NCBI RefSeq assembly: GCF_954871325.1
Contig: NC_088775.1
Location: 63,093,561-63,157,560 of the forward strand
Direction of reading: 5' to 3'
DNA from: Gordionus sp. m RMFG-2023
Taxonomy: Eukaryota; Nematomorpha; Gordioida; Chordodea; Parachordodidae
Length of the DNA stretch: 64,000 nt
Part shown: in pieces, positions 13,901 through 27,745 of the stretch
Layout: every line of letters starts with the position of its first letter
How positions within the stretch are numbered: the stretch's first letter is position 1
Made by a program: the position numbers and the translations under genes
Notes under the pieces: model-generated
Seen by the model: only the letters and a program-made list of their open reading frames with translations
Databases searched by the model: none
What the model was told of the DNA's origin: nothing

Positions 13901-16071
13901 GTAAACTTACTCATATAAACATAAATGAAAAAAAATTTAAGTTTCCGTCATTATTTTTTGAGTTATGAAGACAATTCTCAGTTTAGTCAAAAATATTTAG
14001 ATTTATGGGATTTTAAAAATATTTTATTTTTTTTACTCATTTTGTGTAAACTTACTCATATAAACATAAAATGAAAAAAAAATTTACGTTTCCGTCATTA
14101 TTTTTTGAGTTATGAAGACAATTGTTAGTTTAGTCAAAAATATTTAGATTTTTGGGATTATATAAATGTTTAATTTTTTTGACTCATTTTGTGTAAACTT
14201 ACTCATATAAACATAAAATGAAAAAAAAATTTAAGTTTCCGTCATTATTTTTTGAGTTATGAAGACAATTCTCAGTTTAGTCAAAAATATTTAGATTTAT
14301 GGGATTTTAAAAATATTTTATTTTTTTTATTCATTTTGTGTAAACTTACCCATATAAACATAAAATGAAAAAAAAATTAAGTTTCCGTCATTATTTCATG
14401 AGTTATGATGTCAATTCTCAGTTTAGTCAAAAAATATTTAGATTTATGGGATTTTAAAAATATTTTATTTTTTTTACTCATTTTGTGTAAACTTACTCAT
14501 ATAAACATAAAATGAAAAAAAAATTTAAGTTTCCATCATTATTTTTTGTATGAAGACAATTCTCAGTTTAGTCAAAAATATTTAGATTATTGGGATTTTA
14601 AAAATATTTTATTTTTTTTATTCATTTTGTGTAAACTTACTCATATAAACATAAAATGAAAAAAAAATTTACGTTTCCGTCATTATTTTTTGAGTTATGA
14701 AGACAATTGTTAGTTTAGTCAAAAATATTTAGATTTATGGGATTTTAAAAATATTTTATTTTTTTTACTCATTTAAACTTACTCATATAAACATAAAATG
14801 AAAAAAAATTTAAGTTTCCGTCATTATTTTTTGAGTTATGAAGACAATTCTCAGTTTAGTCAAAAATATTTAGATTTATGGGATTTTAAAAATATTTTAT
14901 TTTTTTTACTCATTTTGTGTAAACTTACTCATATAAATATAAAATGAAAAAAAATTTAAGTTTCCGTCATTATTTTATGAGTTATGAAGACAATTCTCAG
15001 TTTAGTCAAAAAGATTTAGATTTATGGGATTTTAAAAAATATTTTATTTTTTTTACTCATTTTGTGTAAACTTACTCATATAAACATAAAATGAAAAAAA
15101 AATTTAAGTTTCCATCATTATTTTTTGAGTTATGAAGACAATTCTCAGTTAGGTCAAAAATATTTAGATTGATGGGATTTTAAAAATATTTTATTTTTTT
15201 TACTCATTTTGTGTAAACTTACTCATATAAACATAAAATGAAAAAAAAATTTAAGTTTCCATCATTATTTTTTGAGTTATGAAGACAATTGTTAGTTTAG
15301 TCAAAAATATTTAGATTTATAGGATTTTAAAAATATTTTATTTTTTTTACTCATTTTGTGTAAACTTACTCATATAAACATAAAATGAAAAAAAAATTTA
15401 AGTTTCCGTCATTATTTTTTGAGTTATGAAGACAATTCTCAGTTTAGTCAAAAATATTTAGATTTATGGGATTTTAAAAATATTTTATTTTTTTTACTCA
15501 TTTTGTGTAAACTTACTCATATAAACATAAAATGAAAAAAAAATTTATTCCGTCATTATTTTTTGAGTTATGAAGACAATTCTCAGTTTAGTCAAAAATA
15601 TTTAGATTTGTGGGATTTTAAAAATATTTTATTTTTTTTACTCATTTTGTGTAAACTTACTCATATAAAAATAAAATGAAAAAAAAATTTTAGTTTCCGT
15701 CATTATTTTTTGAGTTATGAAGACAATTCTCAGTTTAGTCAAAAATATTTAGATTTATGGGAGTTTAAAAATATTTTATTTTTTTTACAACTTACTCATT
15801 TAAATATGAAATGAAAAAAAAATTTAAGTTTCCGTCATTATTTTTTGAGTTATGAAGACAATTCTCAGTTTAGTCAAAAATATTTAGATTTATGGGATTT
15901 TAAAAATATTTTATTTTTTTTATTCATTTTGTGTAAACTTACCCATATAAACATAAAATGAAAAAAAATTAAAGTTTCCGTCATTATTTTTTGAGTTATG
16001 AAGACAATTGTTAGTTTAGTCAAAAATATTTAGATTTATGGGATTTTAAAAATATTTTATTTTTTTTACTC
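10971..16071 (+). repeat. Mosaic, rearranged HOR block 3
   Basis: Monomer order here does not follow unit 1 straight through. In unit-1 coordinates it jumps from about 5,410 back to 3,090, skips about 3,680 to 3,980, jumps from about 4,550 back to 2,210, then from about 3,240 back to 2,690, and finally runs on to the unit end. The rare ATAAATGAAAAAAAATTT monomer, present once in unit 1, occurs twice here (about 11,291 and 13,920). The junctions fall in register with the monomer, as expected from unequal exchange. Confidence 0.8.
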
Positions 16072-19000
16072 ATTTTGTGTAAACTTACTCATTTAAACAT
16101 AAAATGAAAAAAAAATTTACGTTTCCGTCATTATTTTTTGAGTTATGAAGACAATTGTTAGTTTAGTCAAAAATATTTAGATTTATGGGATTTTAAAAAT
16201 ATTTTATTTTTTTTACTCATTTTGTGTAAACTTACTCATATAAACATAAAATGAAAAAAAATTTAAGTTTCCGTCATTATTTTTTGAGTTATGAAGACAA
16301 TTGTTAGTTTAGTCAAAAATATTTAGATTTATGGGATTTTAAAAATATTTTATTTTTTTTACTCATTTTGTGTAAACTTACTCATATAAACATAAAATGA
16401 AAAAAAAATTTAAGTTTCCGTCATTATTTTTTGAGTTATGAAGACAATTCTCAGTTTAGTCAAAAATATTTAGATTTATGGGATTTTAAAAATATATTAT
16501 TTTTTTTACTCATTTTGTGTAAACTTACTCATATAAACATAAAATGAAAAAAAATTTAAGTTTCCGTCATTATTTTATGAGTTATGATGTCAATTCTCAG
16601 TTTAGTCAAAAAATATTTAGATTTATGGGATTTTAAAAATATTTTATTTTTTTTACTCATTTTGTGTAAACTTACTCATATAAACATAAAATGAAAAAAA
16701 AATTTACATTTCCGTCATTATTTTTTGAGTTATGAAGACAATTGTTAGTTTAGTCAAAAATATTTAGATTTATGGGATTTTAAAAATATTTTATTTTTTT
16801 TACTCATTTTGTGTAAACTTACTCATATAAACATAAAATGATAAAAAAATTTAAGTTTCCGTCATTATTTTTTGAGTTATGAAGACAATTCTCAGTTTAG
16901 TCAAAAAATATTTAGATTTATGGGATTTTAAAAATATTTTATTTTTTTTACTCATTTTGTGTAAACTTACTCATATAAACATAAAATGATAAAAAAATTT
17001 AAGTTTCCGTCATTATTTTTTGAGTTATGAAGACAATTGTTAGTTTAGTCAAAAATATTTAGATTTATGGGATTTTAAAAATATTTTATTTTTTTTACTC
17101 ATTTTGTGTAAACTTACTCATATAAACATAAAATGAAAAAAAAATTTAAGTTTCCGTCATTATTTTTTGAGTTATGAAGACAATTGTTAGTTTAGTCAAA
17201 AATATTTAGATTTATGGGATTTTAAAAATATTTTATTTTTTTTACTCATTTTGTGTAAACTTACTCATATAAACATAAAATGAAAAAAAAATTTAAGTTT
17301 CCGTCATTATTTTTTGAGTTATGAAGACAATTCTCAGTTTAGTCAAAAATATTTAGATTTATGGGATTTTAAAAATATTTTATTTTTTTTACTCATTTTG
17401 TGTAAACTTACTCATATAAACATAAAATGAAAAAAAAATTTACGTTTCCGTCATTATTTTTTGAGTTATGAAGACAATTCTCAGTTTAGTCAAAAATATT
17501 TAGATTTATGGGATTTTAAAAATATTTTATTTTTTTTACTCATTTTGTGTAAACTTACTCATATAAACATAAAATGAAAAAAAAATTTACGTTTCCGTCA
17601 TTATTTTTTGAGTTATGAAGACAATTGTTAGTTTAGTCAAAAATATTTAGATTTTTGGGATTATATAAATGTTTAATTTTTTTGACTCATTTTGTGTAAA
17701 CTTACTCATATAAACATAAAATGAAAAAAAAATTTAAGTTTCCGTCATTATTTTTTGAGTTATGATGTCAATTCTCAGTTTAGTCAAAAAATATTTAGAT
17801 TTATGGGATTTTAAAAATATTTTATTTTTTTTACTCATTTTGTGTAAACTTACTCATATAAACATAAAATGAAAAAAAAATTTAAGTTTCCGTCATTATT
17901 TTTTGAGTTATGAAGACAATTGTTAGTTTAGTCAAAAATATTTAGATTTATGGGATTTTAAAAATATTTTATTTTTTTTACTCATTTTGTGTAAACTTAC
18001 TCATATAAACATAAAATGAAAAAAAAATTTAAGTTTCCGTCATTATTTTTTGAGTTATGAAGACAATTCTCAGTTTAGTCAAAAATATTTAGATTTATGG
18101 GATTTTAAAAATATATTATTTTTTTTACTCATTTTGTGTAAACTTACTCATATAAACATAAAATGAAAAAAAATTTAAGTTTCCGTCATTATTTTATGAG
18201 TTATGATGTCAATTCTCAGTTTAGTCAAAAAATATTTAGATTTATGGGATTTTAAAAATATTTTATTTTTTTTACTCATTTTGTGTAAACTTACTCATAT
18301 AAACATAAAATGAAAAAAAATTTAAGTTTCCATCATTATTTTTTGAGTTATGATCTCAATTCTCAGTTTAGTCAAAAATATTTAGATTTTTGGGATTATA
18401 TAAATGTTTAATTTTTTTGACTCATTTTGTGTAAACTTACTCATATAAACATAAAATGAAAAAAAAATTTAAGTTTCCGTCATTATTTTTTGAGTTATGA
18501 AGACAATTCTCAGTTTAGTCAAAAATATTTAGATTTATGGGATTTTAAAAATATTTTATTTTTTTTATTCATTTTGTGTAAACTTACCCATATAAACATA
18601 AAATGAAAAAAAAATTAAGTTTCCGTCATTATTTCATGAGTTATGATGTCAATTCTCAGTTTAGTCAAAAAATATTTAGATTTATGGGATTTTAAAAATA
18701 TTTTATTTTTTTTACTCATTTTGTGTAAACTTACTCATATAAACATAAAATGAAAAAAAAATTTAAGTTTCCATCATTATTTTTTGTATGAAGACAATTC
18801 TCAGTTTAGTCAAAAATATTTAGATTTATGGGATTTTAAAAATATTTTATTTTTTTTATTCATTTTGTGTAAACTTACCCATATAAACATAAAATGAAAA
18901 AAAAATTAAGTTTCCGTCATTATTTCATGAGTTATGATGTCAATTCTCAGTTTAGTCAAAAAACATTTAGATTTATGGGATTTTAAAAATATTTTATTTT

Positions 19001-21628
19001 TTTTACTCATTTTGTGTAAACTTACTCATATAAACGTAAAATGAAAAAAAAATTTACGTTTCCGTCATTATTTTTTGAGTTATGAAGACAATTGTTAGTT
19101 TAGTCAAAAATATTTAGATTTATGGGATTTTAAAAATATTTTATTTTTTTTACTCATTTTGTGTAAACTTACTCATATAAACATAAAATGATAAAAAAAT
19201 TTAAGTTTCCGTCATTATTTTTTGAGTTATGAAGACAATTCTCAGTTTAGTCAAAAAATATTTAGATTTATGGGATTTTAAAAATATTTTATTTTTTTTA
19301 CTCATTTTGTGTAAACTTACTCATATAAACATAAAATGAAAAAAAAATTTAAGTTTCCATCATTATTTTTTGAGTTATGATGACAATTCTCAGTTTAGTC
19401 AAAAATATTTAGATTTATCGGATTTTAAAAATATTTTATTTTTTTTACTCATTTTGCGTAAACTTACTCATATAAACATAAAATGAAAAAAAATTTAAGT
19501 TTCCGTCATTATTTTTTGAGTTATGAAGACAATTCTCAGTTTAGTCAAAAATATTTAGATTTATGGGATTTTAAAAATATTTTATTTTTTTTACTCATTT
19601 TGTGTAAACTTACTCATATAAACATAAAATGAAAAAAAAATTTACGTTTCCGTCATTATTTTTTGAGTTATGAAGACAATTGTTAGTTTAGTCAAAAATA
19701 TTTAGATTTTTGGGATTATATAAATGTTTAATTTTTTTGACTCATTTTGTGTAAACTTACTCATATAAACATAAAATGAAAAAAAAATTTAAGTTTCCGT
19801 CATTATTTTTTGAGTTATGAAGACAATTCTCAGTTTAGTCAAAAATATTTAGATTTATGGGATTTTAAAAATATTTTATTTTTTTTATTCATTTTGTGTA
19901 AACTTACCCATATAAACATAAAATGAAAAAAAAATTAAGTTTCCGTCATTATTTCATGAGTTATGATGTCAATTCTCAGTTTAGTCAAAAAATATTTAGA
20001 TTTATGGGATTTTAAAAATATTTTATTTTTTTTACTCATTTTGTGTAAACTTACTCATATAAACATAAAATGAAAAAAAAATTTAAGTTTCCATCATTAT
20101 TTTTTGTATGAAGACAATTCTCAGTTTAGTCAAAAATATTTAGATTATTGGGATTTTAAAAATATTTTATTTTTTTTATTCATTTTGTGTAAACTTACTC
20201 ATATAAACATAAAATGAAAAAAAAATTTACGTTTCCGTCATTATTTTTTGAGTTATGAAGACAATTGTTAGTTTAGTCAAAAATATTTAGATTTATGGGA
20301 TTTTAAAAATATTTTATTTTTTTTACTCATTTAAACTTACTCATATAAACATAAAATGAAAAAAAATTTAAGTTTCCGTCATTATTTTTTGAGTTATGAA
20401 GACAATTCTCAGTTTAGTCAAAAATATTTAGATTTATGGGATTTTAAAAATATTTTATTTTTTTTACTCATTTTGTGTAAACTTACTCATATAAACATAA
20501 AATGAAAAAAAATTTAAGTTTCCGTCATTATTTTATGAGTTATGAAGACAATTCTCAGTTTAGTCAAAAAGATTTAGATTTATGGGATTTTAAAAAATAT
20601 TTTATTTTTTTTACTCATTTTGTGTAAACTTACTCATATAAACATAAAATGAAAAAAAAATTTAAGTTTCCATCATTATTTTTTGAGTTATGAAGACAAT
20701 TCTCAGTTAGGTCAAAAATATTTAGATTGATGGGATTTTAAAAATATTTTATTTTTTTTACTCATTTTGTGTAAACTTACTCATATAAACATAAAATGAA
20801 AAAAAAATTTAAGTTTCCATCATTATTTTTTGAGTTATGAAGACAATTGTTAGTTTAGTCAAAAATATTTAGATTTATAGGATTTTAAAAATATTTTATT
20901 TTTTTTACTCATTTTGTGTAAACTTACTCATATAAACATAAAATGAAAAAAAAATTTAAGTTTCCGTCATTATTTTTTGAGTTATGAAGACAATTCTCAG
21001 TTTAGTCAAAAATATTTAGATTTATGGGATTTTAAAAATATTTTATTTTTTTTACTCATTTTGTGTAAACTTACTCATATAAACATAAAATGAAAAAAAA
21101 ATTTATTCCGTCATTATTTTTTGAGTTATGAAGACAATTCTCAGTTTAGTCAAAAATATTTAGATTTGTGGGATTTTAAAAATATTTTATTTTTTTTACT
21201 CATTTTGTGTAAACTTACTCATATAAAAATAAAATGAAAAAAAAATTTTAGTTTCCGTCATTATTTTTTGAGTTATGAAGACAATTCTCAGTTTAGTCAA
21301 AAATATTTAGATTTATGGGAGTTTAAAAATATTTTATTTTTTTTACAACTTACTCATTTAAATATGAAATGAAAAAAAAATTTAAGTTTCCGTCATTATT
21401 TTTTGAGTTATGAAGACAATTCTCAGTTTAGCAAAAATATTTAGATTTATGGGATTTTAAAAATATTTTATTTTTTTTACTCATTTTGTGTAAACTTACT
21501 CATATAAACATAAAATGAAAAAAAAATTTAAGTTTCCGTCATTATTTTTTGAGTTATGAAGACAATTCTCAGTTTAGTCAAAAATATTTAGATTTATGGG
21601 ATTTTAAAAATATTTTATTTTTTTTATT
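16072..21628 (+). repeat. Satellite HOR unit 4
   Basis: This is an almost complete unit, again starting with the CATTTAAACATAAAATG monomer. The shortened landmark junction is at 21,346, 5,558 bp after the one at 15,788. It has one extra ordinary monomer (about 21,480-21,625) before the TTATTCATTTTGTG monomer. It reads ATAAAATG near 19,478 where units 1 and 2 have ATAAATG. Confidence 0.85.
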
Positions 21629-24300
21629 CATTTTGTGTAAACTTACCCATATAAACATAAAATGAAAAAAAATTAAAGTTTCCGTCATTATTTTTTGAGT
21701 TATGAAGACAATTGTTAGTTTAGTCAAAAATATTTAGATTTATGGGATTTTAAAAATATTTTATTTTTTTTACTCATTTTGTGTAAACTTACTCATATAA
21801 ACATAAAATGAAAAAAAATTTAAGTTTCCGTCATTATTTTTTGAGTTATGAAGACAATTGTTAGTTTAGTCAAAAATATTTAGATTTATGGGATTTTAAA
21901 AATATTTTATTTTTTTTACTCATTTTGTGTAAACTTACTCATATAAACATAAAATGAAAAAAAAATTTAAGTTTCCGTCATTATTTTTTGAGTTATGAAG
22001 ACAATTCTCAGTTTAGTCAAAAATATTTAGATTTATGGGATTTTAAAAATATATTATTTTTTTTACTCATTTTGTGTAAACTTACTCATATAAACATAAA
22101 ATGAAAAAAAATTTAGGTTTCCGTCATTATTTTATGAGTTATGATGTCAATTCTCAGTTTAGTCAAAAAATATTTAGATTTATGGGATTTTAAAAATATT
22201 TTATTTTTTTTACTCATTTTGTGTAAACTTACTCATATAAACATAAAATGAAAAAAAAATTTACATTTCCGTCATTATTTTTTGAGTTATGAAGACAATT
22301 GTTAGTTTAGTCAAAAATATTTAGATTTATGGGATTTTAAAAATATTTTATTTTTTTTACTCATTTTGTGTAAACTTACTCATATAAACATAAAATGATA
22401 AAAAAATTTAAGTTTCCGTCATTATTTTTTGAGTTATGAAGACAATTCTCAGTTTAGTCAAAAAATATTTAGATTTATGGGATTTTAAAAATATTTTATT
22501 TTTTTTACTCATTTTGTGTAAACTTACTCATATAAACATAAAATGATAAAAAAATTTAAGTTTCCGTCATTATTTTTTGAGTTATGAAGACAATTGTTAG
22601 TTTAGTCAAAAATATTTAGATTTATGGGATTTTAAAAATATTTTATTTTTTTTACTCATTTTGTGTAAACTTACTCATATAAACATAAAATGAAAAAAAA
22701 ATTTAAGTTTCCGTCATTATTTTTTGAGTTATGAAGACAATTGTTAGTTTAGTCAAAAATATTTAGATTTATGGGATTTTAAAAATATTTTATTTTTTTT
22801 ACTCATTTTGTGTAAACTTACTCATATAAACATAAAATGAAAAAAAAATTTAAGTTTCCGTCATTATTTTTTGAGTTATGAAGACAATTCTCAGTTTAGT
22901 CAAAAATATTTAGATTTATGGGATTTTAAAAATATATTATTTTTTTTACTCATTTTGTGTAAACTTACTCATATAAACATAAAATGAAAAAAAATTTAAG
23001 TTTCCGTCATTATTTTATGAGTTATGATGTCAATTCTCAGTTTAGTCAAAAAATATTTAGATTTATGGGATTTTAAAAATATTTTATTTTTTTTACTCAT
23101 TTTGTGTAAACTTACTCATATAAACATAAAATGAAAAAAAATTTAAGTTTCCATCATTATTTTTTGAGTTATGATCTCAATTCTCAGTTTAGTCAAAAAT
23201 ATTTAGATTTTTGGGATTATATAAATGTTTAATTTTTTTGACTCATTTTGTGTAAACTTACTCATATAAACATAAAATGAAAAAAAAATTTAAGTTTCCG
23301 TCATTATTTTTTGAGTTATGAAGACAATTCTCAGTTTAGTCAAAAATATTTAGATTTATGGGATTTTAAAAATATTTTATTTTTTTTATTCATTTTGTGT
23401 AAACTTACCCATATAAACATAAAATGAAAAAAAAATTAAGTTTCCGTCATTATTTCATGAGTTATGATGTCAATTCTCAGTTTAGTCAAAAAATATTTAG
23501 ATTTATGGGATTTTAAAAATATTTTATTTTTTTTACTCATTTTGTGTAAACTTACTCATATAAACATAAAATGAAAAAAAAATTTAAGTTTCCATCATTA
23601 TTTTTTGTATGAAGACAATTCTCAGTTTAGTCAAAAATATTTAGATTTATGGGATTTTAAAAATATTTTATTTTTTTTATTCATTTTGTGTAAACTTACC
23701 CATATAAACATAAAATGAAAAAAAAATTAAGTTTCCGTCATTATTTCATGAGTTATGATGTCAATTCTCAGTTTAGTCAAAAAACATTTAGATTTATGGG
23801 ATTTTAAAAATATTTTATTTTTTTTACTCATTTTGTGTAAACTTACTCATATAAACATAAAATGAAAAAAAAATTTACGTTTCCGTCATTATTTTTTGAG
23901 TTATGAAGACAATTGTTAGTTTAGTCAAAAATATTTAAATTTATGGGATTTTAAAAATATTTTATTTTTTTTACTCATTTTGTGTAAACTTACTCATATA
24001 AACATAAAATGATAAAAAAATTTAAGTTTCCGTCATTATTTTTTGAGTTATGAAGACAATTCTCAGTTTAGTCAAAAAATATTTAGATTTATGGGATTTT
24101 AAAAATATTTTATTTTTTTTACTCATTTTGTGTAAACTTACTCATATAAACATAAAATGAAAAAAAAATTTAAGTTTCCATCATTATTTTTTGAGTTATG
24201 ATGACAATTCTCAGTTTAGTCAAAAATATTTAGATTTATCGGATTTTAAAAATATTTTATTTTTTTTACTCATTTTGCGTAAACTTACTCATATAAACAT
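21629..24300 (+). repeat. Partial HOR unit 5
   Basis: Monomers follow the unit order, but the unit's first CATTTAAACATAAAATG monomer is absent and about five monomers are skipped near 22,840-22,920. From there the order again matches unit 2 (about 7,600-8,960). Confidence 0.75.
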
Positions 24301-26468
24301 AAAATGAAAAAAAATTTAAGTTTCCGTCATTATTTTTTGAGTTATGAAGACAATTCTCAGTTTAGTCAAAAATATTTAGATTTATCGGATTTTAAAAATA
24401 TTTTATTTTTTTTACTCATTTTGCGTAAACTTACTCATATAAACATAAAATGAAAAAAAATTTAAGTTTCCGTCATTATTTTATGAGTTATGAAGACAAT
24501 TCTCAGTTTAGTCAAAAATATTTAGATTTATGGGATTTTAAAAATATTTTATTTTTTTTACTCATTTTGTGTAAACTTACTCATATAAACATAAAATGAA
24601 AAAAAAATTTACGTTTCCGTCATTATTTTTTGAGTTATGAAGACAATTGTTAGTTTAGTCAAAAATATTTAGATTTATGGGATTTTAAAAATATTTTATT
24701 TTTTTTACTCATTTTGTGTAAACTTACTCATATAAACATAAAATGAAAAAAAATTTACGTTTCCGTCATTATTTTTTGAGTTATGAAGACAATTGTTAGT
24801 TTAGTCAAAAATATTTAGATTTATGGGATTTTAAAAATATTTTATTTTTTTTACTCATTTTGTGTAAACTTACTCATATAAACATAAAATGAAAAAAAAA
24901 TTTAAGTTTCCGTCATTATTTTTTGAGTTATGAAGACAATTCTCAGTTTAGTCAAAAATATTTAGATTTATGGGATTTTAAAAATATTATATTTTTTTAC
25001 TCATTTTGTGTAAACTTACTCATATAAACATAAAATGAAAAAAAATTTAAGTTTCCGTCATTATTTTATGAGTTATGAAGACAATTCTCAGTTTAGTCAA
25101 AAATATTTAGATTTATGGGATTTTAAAAATATTTTATTTTTTTTACTCATTTTGTGTAAACTTACTCATATAAACATAAAATGAAAAAAAATTTAAATTT
25201 CCGTCATTATTTTTTGAGTTATGATGACAATTCTCAGTTTAGTCAAAAATATTTAGATTTATGGGATTTTAAAAATTTTATATTTTTTTTACTCATTTTG
25301 TGTAAACTTACTCATATAAACATAAAATGAAAAAAAATTTAAGTTTCCGTCATTATTTTATGAGTTATGAAGACAATTCTCACTTTAGTCAAAAATATTT
25401 AGATTTATGGGATTTTAAAAATATTTTATTTTTTTTACTCATTTTGCGTAAACTTACTCATATAAACATAAAATGAAAAAAAAATTTAAGTTACCGTCAT
25501 TATTTTTTGAGTTATGAAGACAATTCTCAGTTTAGTCAAAAATATTTAGATTTATGGGATTTTAAAAATATTTTATTTTTTTTACTCATTTTGTGTAAAC
25601 TTACCCATATAAACATAAAATGAAAAAAAAATTAAGTTTCCGTCATTATTTCATGAGTTATGATGTCAATTCTCAGTTTAGTCAAAAATATTTAGATTTA
25701 TGGGATTTTAAAAATTTTATATTTTTTTTACTCATTTTGTGTAAACTTACTCATATAAACATAAAATGAAAAAAAATTTAAGTTTCCGTCATTATTTTAT
25801 GAGTTATGAAGACAATTCTCACTTTAGTCAAAAATATTTAGATTTATGGGATTTTAAAAATTTTATATTTTTTTTACTCATTTTGTGTAAACTTACTCAT
25901 ATAAACATAAAATGAAAAAAAATTTAAGTTTCCGTCATTATTTTATGAGTTATGAAGACAATTCTCACTTTAGTCAAAAATATTTAGATTTATGGGATTT
26001 TAAAAATATTTTATTTTTTTTACTCATTTTGCGTAAACTTACTCATATAAACATAAAATGAAAAAAAAATTTAAGTTACCGTCATTATTTTTTGAGTTAT
26101 GAAGACAATTCTCAGTTTAGTCAAAAATATTTAGATTTATGGGATTTTAAAAATATTTTATTTTTTTTACTCATTTTGTGTAAACTTACTCATATAAACA
26201 TAAAATGAAAAAAAATTTAAGTTTCCATCATTATTTTATGAGTTATGATGTCAATTCTCAGTTTAGTCAAAAAATATTTAGATTTATGGGATTTTAAAAA
26301 TATTTTATTTTTTTTACTCATTTTGCGTAAACTTACTCATATAAACATAAAATGAAAAAAAATTTAAGTTTCCGACATTATTTTATGAGTTATGATGTCA
26401 ATTCTCAGTTTAGTCAAAAAATATTTAGATTTATGATATTTTAAAAATATTTTATTTTTTTGACTCAT
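24301..26468 (+). repeat. Diverged array edge
   Basis: About 15 monomers no longer follow the HOR order. New local variants appear and are duplicated in short runs: TTTAAAAATTTTATATTTT, CTCACTTTAGTC and AAGTTACCGTC. The final monomer ends in TTGACTCAT at about 26,468 and runs straight into unrelated sequence. Loss of homogenisation at the edge is typical of tandem satellites. Confidence 0.8.
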
Positions 26469-27000
26469 AAATAAATCAATAATTTATAGTTATTATTGAA
26501 TCGGAAAACTAGTTTACTTCAGTTAAAATTTAGGAAAAAAGACCGTTGGGTATTTATGTCATAAATAAGTCTAACAATCGTTTTAATAAAAGACTAAGGC
26601 TAACGAATTTTTTTCTTATTCACTCATTGTTTTATTATTTTGTATCTTGGGTAAATTAGGATACAAAGTGTCGAACAATTCATTTTTTCTTCATACATTC
26701 AAATGTTTTTGTATGAATCTGGTTCCGGTCAAATTTAATAATTAATTTAGTTTAGATTAAACGAATTACATAATTATGTTGCACACCTGTGGTTATTAAA
26801 TAAATTTAGTTGATAAATTAAACGGAAGTAGGACTTCAAGTACAAATTTCAAAGTTTTAAAAAGATATTTATTTTTATAAAATTAGTAAATATGTAATGT
26901 ATATTACATAAAACGGTACTCGAAATATCTTACATAATAATTTATTCACCATTGTAAAAATGTTGTTTACAAGTTAATATATTATTATATTTATTTATCA
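26469..27000. other. Array-flanking AT-rich DNA, no gene seen
   Basis: This is single-copy-looking AT-rich sequence between the satellite and the first transposon remnant. I see no coding frame, RNA gene or recognisable repeat. Confidence 0.6.
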
Positions 27001-27002
27001 GG

Positions 27003-27136
27003 TCCGTGAAGTTGGCCCCACACTTTTTGATTTTCAATGAATTATCAGTTGAACTGATTTGTACCGTTTTCAGTTCGATTTGTACCATCACCATTTTTGA
27101 GATATTCAAAGAACAAAATGGGGGGCCAACTTCACG
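27003..27136. repeat. Inverted pair of GTGAAGTTGGCCCC ends
   Basis: GTGAAGTTGGCCCC at about 27,006 is answered by its reverse complement GGGGCCAACTTCAC at about 27,122, with a C9-C10 tract just beyond. The same end sequence, as CGTGAAGTTAGCCCCCC, occurs twice more in the adjacent tandem duplication. These look like terminal motifs of one transposon family, arranged as a small foldback. Confidence 0.65.
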
Positions 27137-27189
27137 ACACCCCCCCCCTCCAACTTTTGAACTTAAAAATAAAAAGTGCATAGGTCGAT

Positions 27190-27745
27190 AGAGAATGATT
27201 TGTACGGATTTGTACCGTTTTAAGTTCGATTTGTACCATCACCGTTTTCTAGCTATTGACCGTTAAGAATATGGCGCCAAAAATAAAAAACACTCAAAAA
27301 ATTTTTTTTAAAATTTTTAACGTTCAACGATGAGAATTTTTTTCTCTTCCTAATGATGCCTCAAATTAAGCTTTATCTTCATTATTTATTTCGGAAATCA
27401 AATTTTAAACCTTATATTATAGCGTGAAGTTAGCCCCCCCCCCCCGATATTCAAAATTTGAGATTTTTCAAATTTTTTCAATGGGATTGATTTGTACCGT
27501 TTCTAACTCGATTTGCACTATTACCGTTTTCCAGCTATTGACCGTTTAAAATATGGCGCCAAAAATAAAAAACACTCAAAATTTTTGTTTTAAATTTCTT
27601 AACGTACAACGATAGAGAATTTTTTTCTCTTTCTAATGATGCCTCAAATTAAGCTTTATCTTCATTATTTATTTCGGAAATCAAATTTTAAACCTTATAT
27701 TATAGCGTGAAGTTAGCCCCCCCCCCCGATATTCAAAATTTGAAA
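27190..27745. repeat. 283-bp tandem duplication with C-tract ends
   Basis: Two diverged copies of a ~283-bp unit lie in tandem. The word AGCGTGAAGTTAGCCCC begins at 27,421 and again at 27,704, each followed by a run of about 13 C. Shared blocks include ATATGGCGCCAAAAATAAA, AATGATGCCTCAAATTAAGC and TTATTTCGGAAATC. The second copy abuts the 3' end of the minus-strand transposase remnant, so this may be its duplicated subterminal region. Confidence 0.8.

Larger units (their letters stand above)
1..26468 (+). repeat. ~146-bp satellite array with higher-order structure
   Basis: About 180 head-to-tail monomers fill this stretch, all in one orientation. Successive copies of the word ATTTTGTGTAAACTTACTC start at 1, 148 and 294, giving a 146-147-bp period. 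The monomer is A/T-rich with long A and T runs and a few fixed islands (TTTCCGTCATTATTTT, GAGTTATGA, TCAGTTTAGTC). Variants mark individual monomers: ATTGTTAG or ATTCTCAG; AAGACAA, ATGTCAA, ATGACAA or ATCTCAA; TTATGGGATTTT or TTTTGGGATTATATAAATG; TTTCATGAG; and TTTTGTATGAAG. These recur in a fixed order about every 5.56 kb. The array is cut by the left window edge and ends abruptly near 26,468. It contains no coding sequence. A centromeric or pericentromeric role is an inference from monomer length and organisation. Confidence 0.98.

Noticed and set aside
1-26468. CRISPR-like or telomeric repeat array
   Set aside because: Repeats are contiguous 146-bp monomers with no spacers and no short telomere motif, so this is an ordinary satellite.
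26942-27191. Two overlapping open frames on opposite strands
   Set aside because: They lie across the inverted GTGAAGTTGGCCCC pair and its C tract. The composition is that of the repeat, not of a gene.
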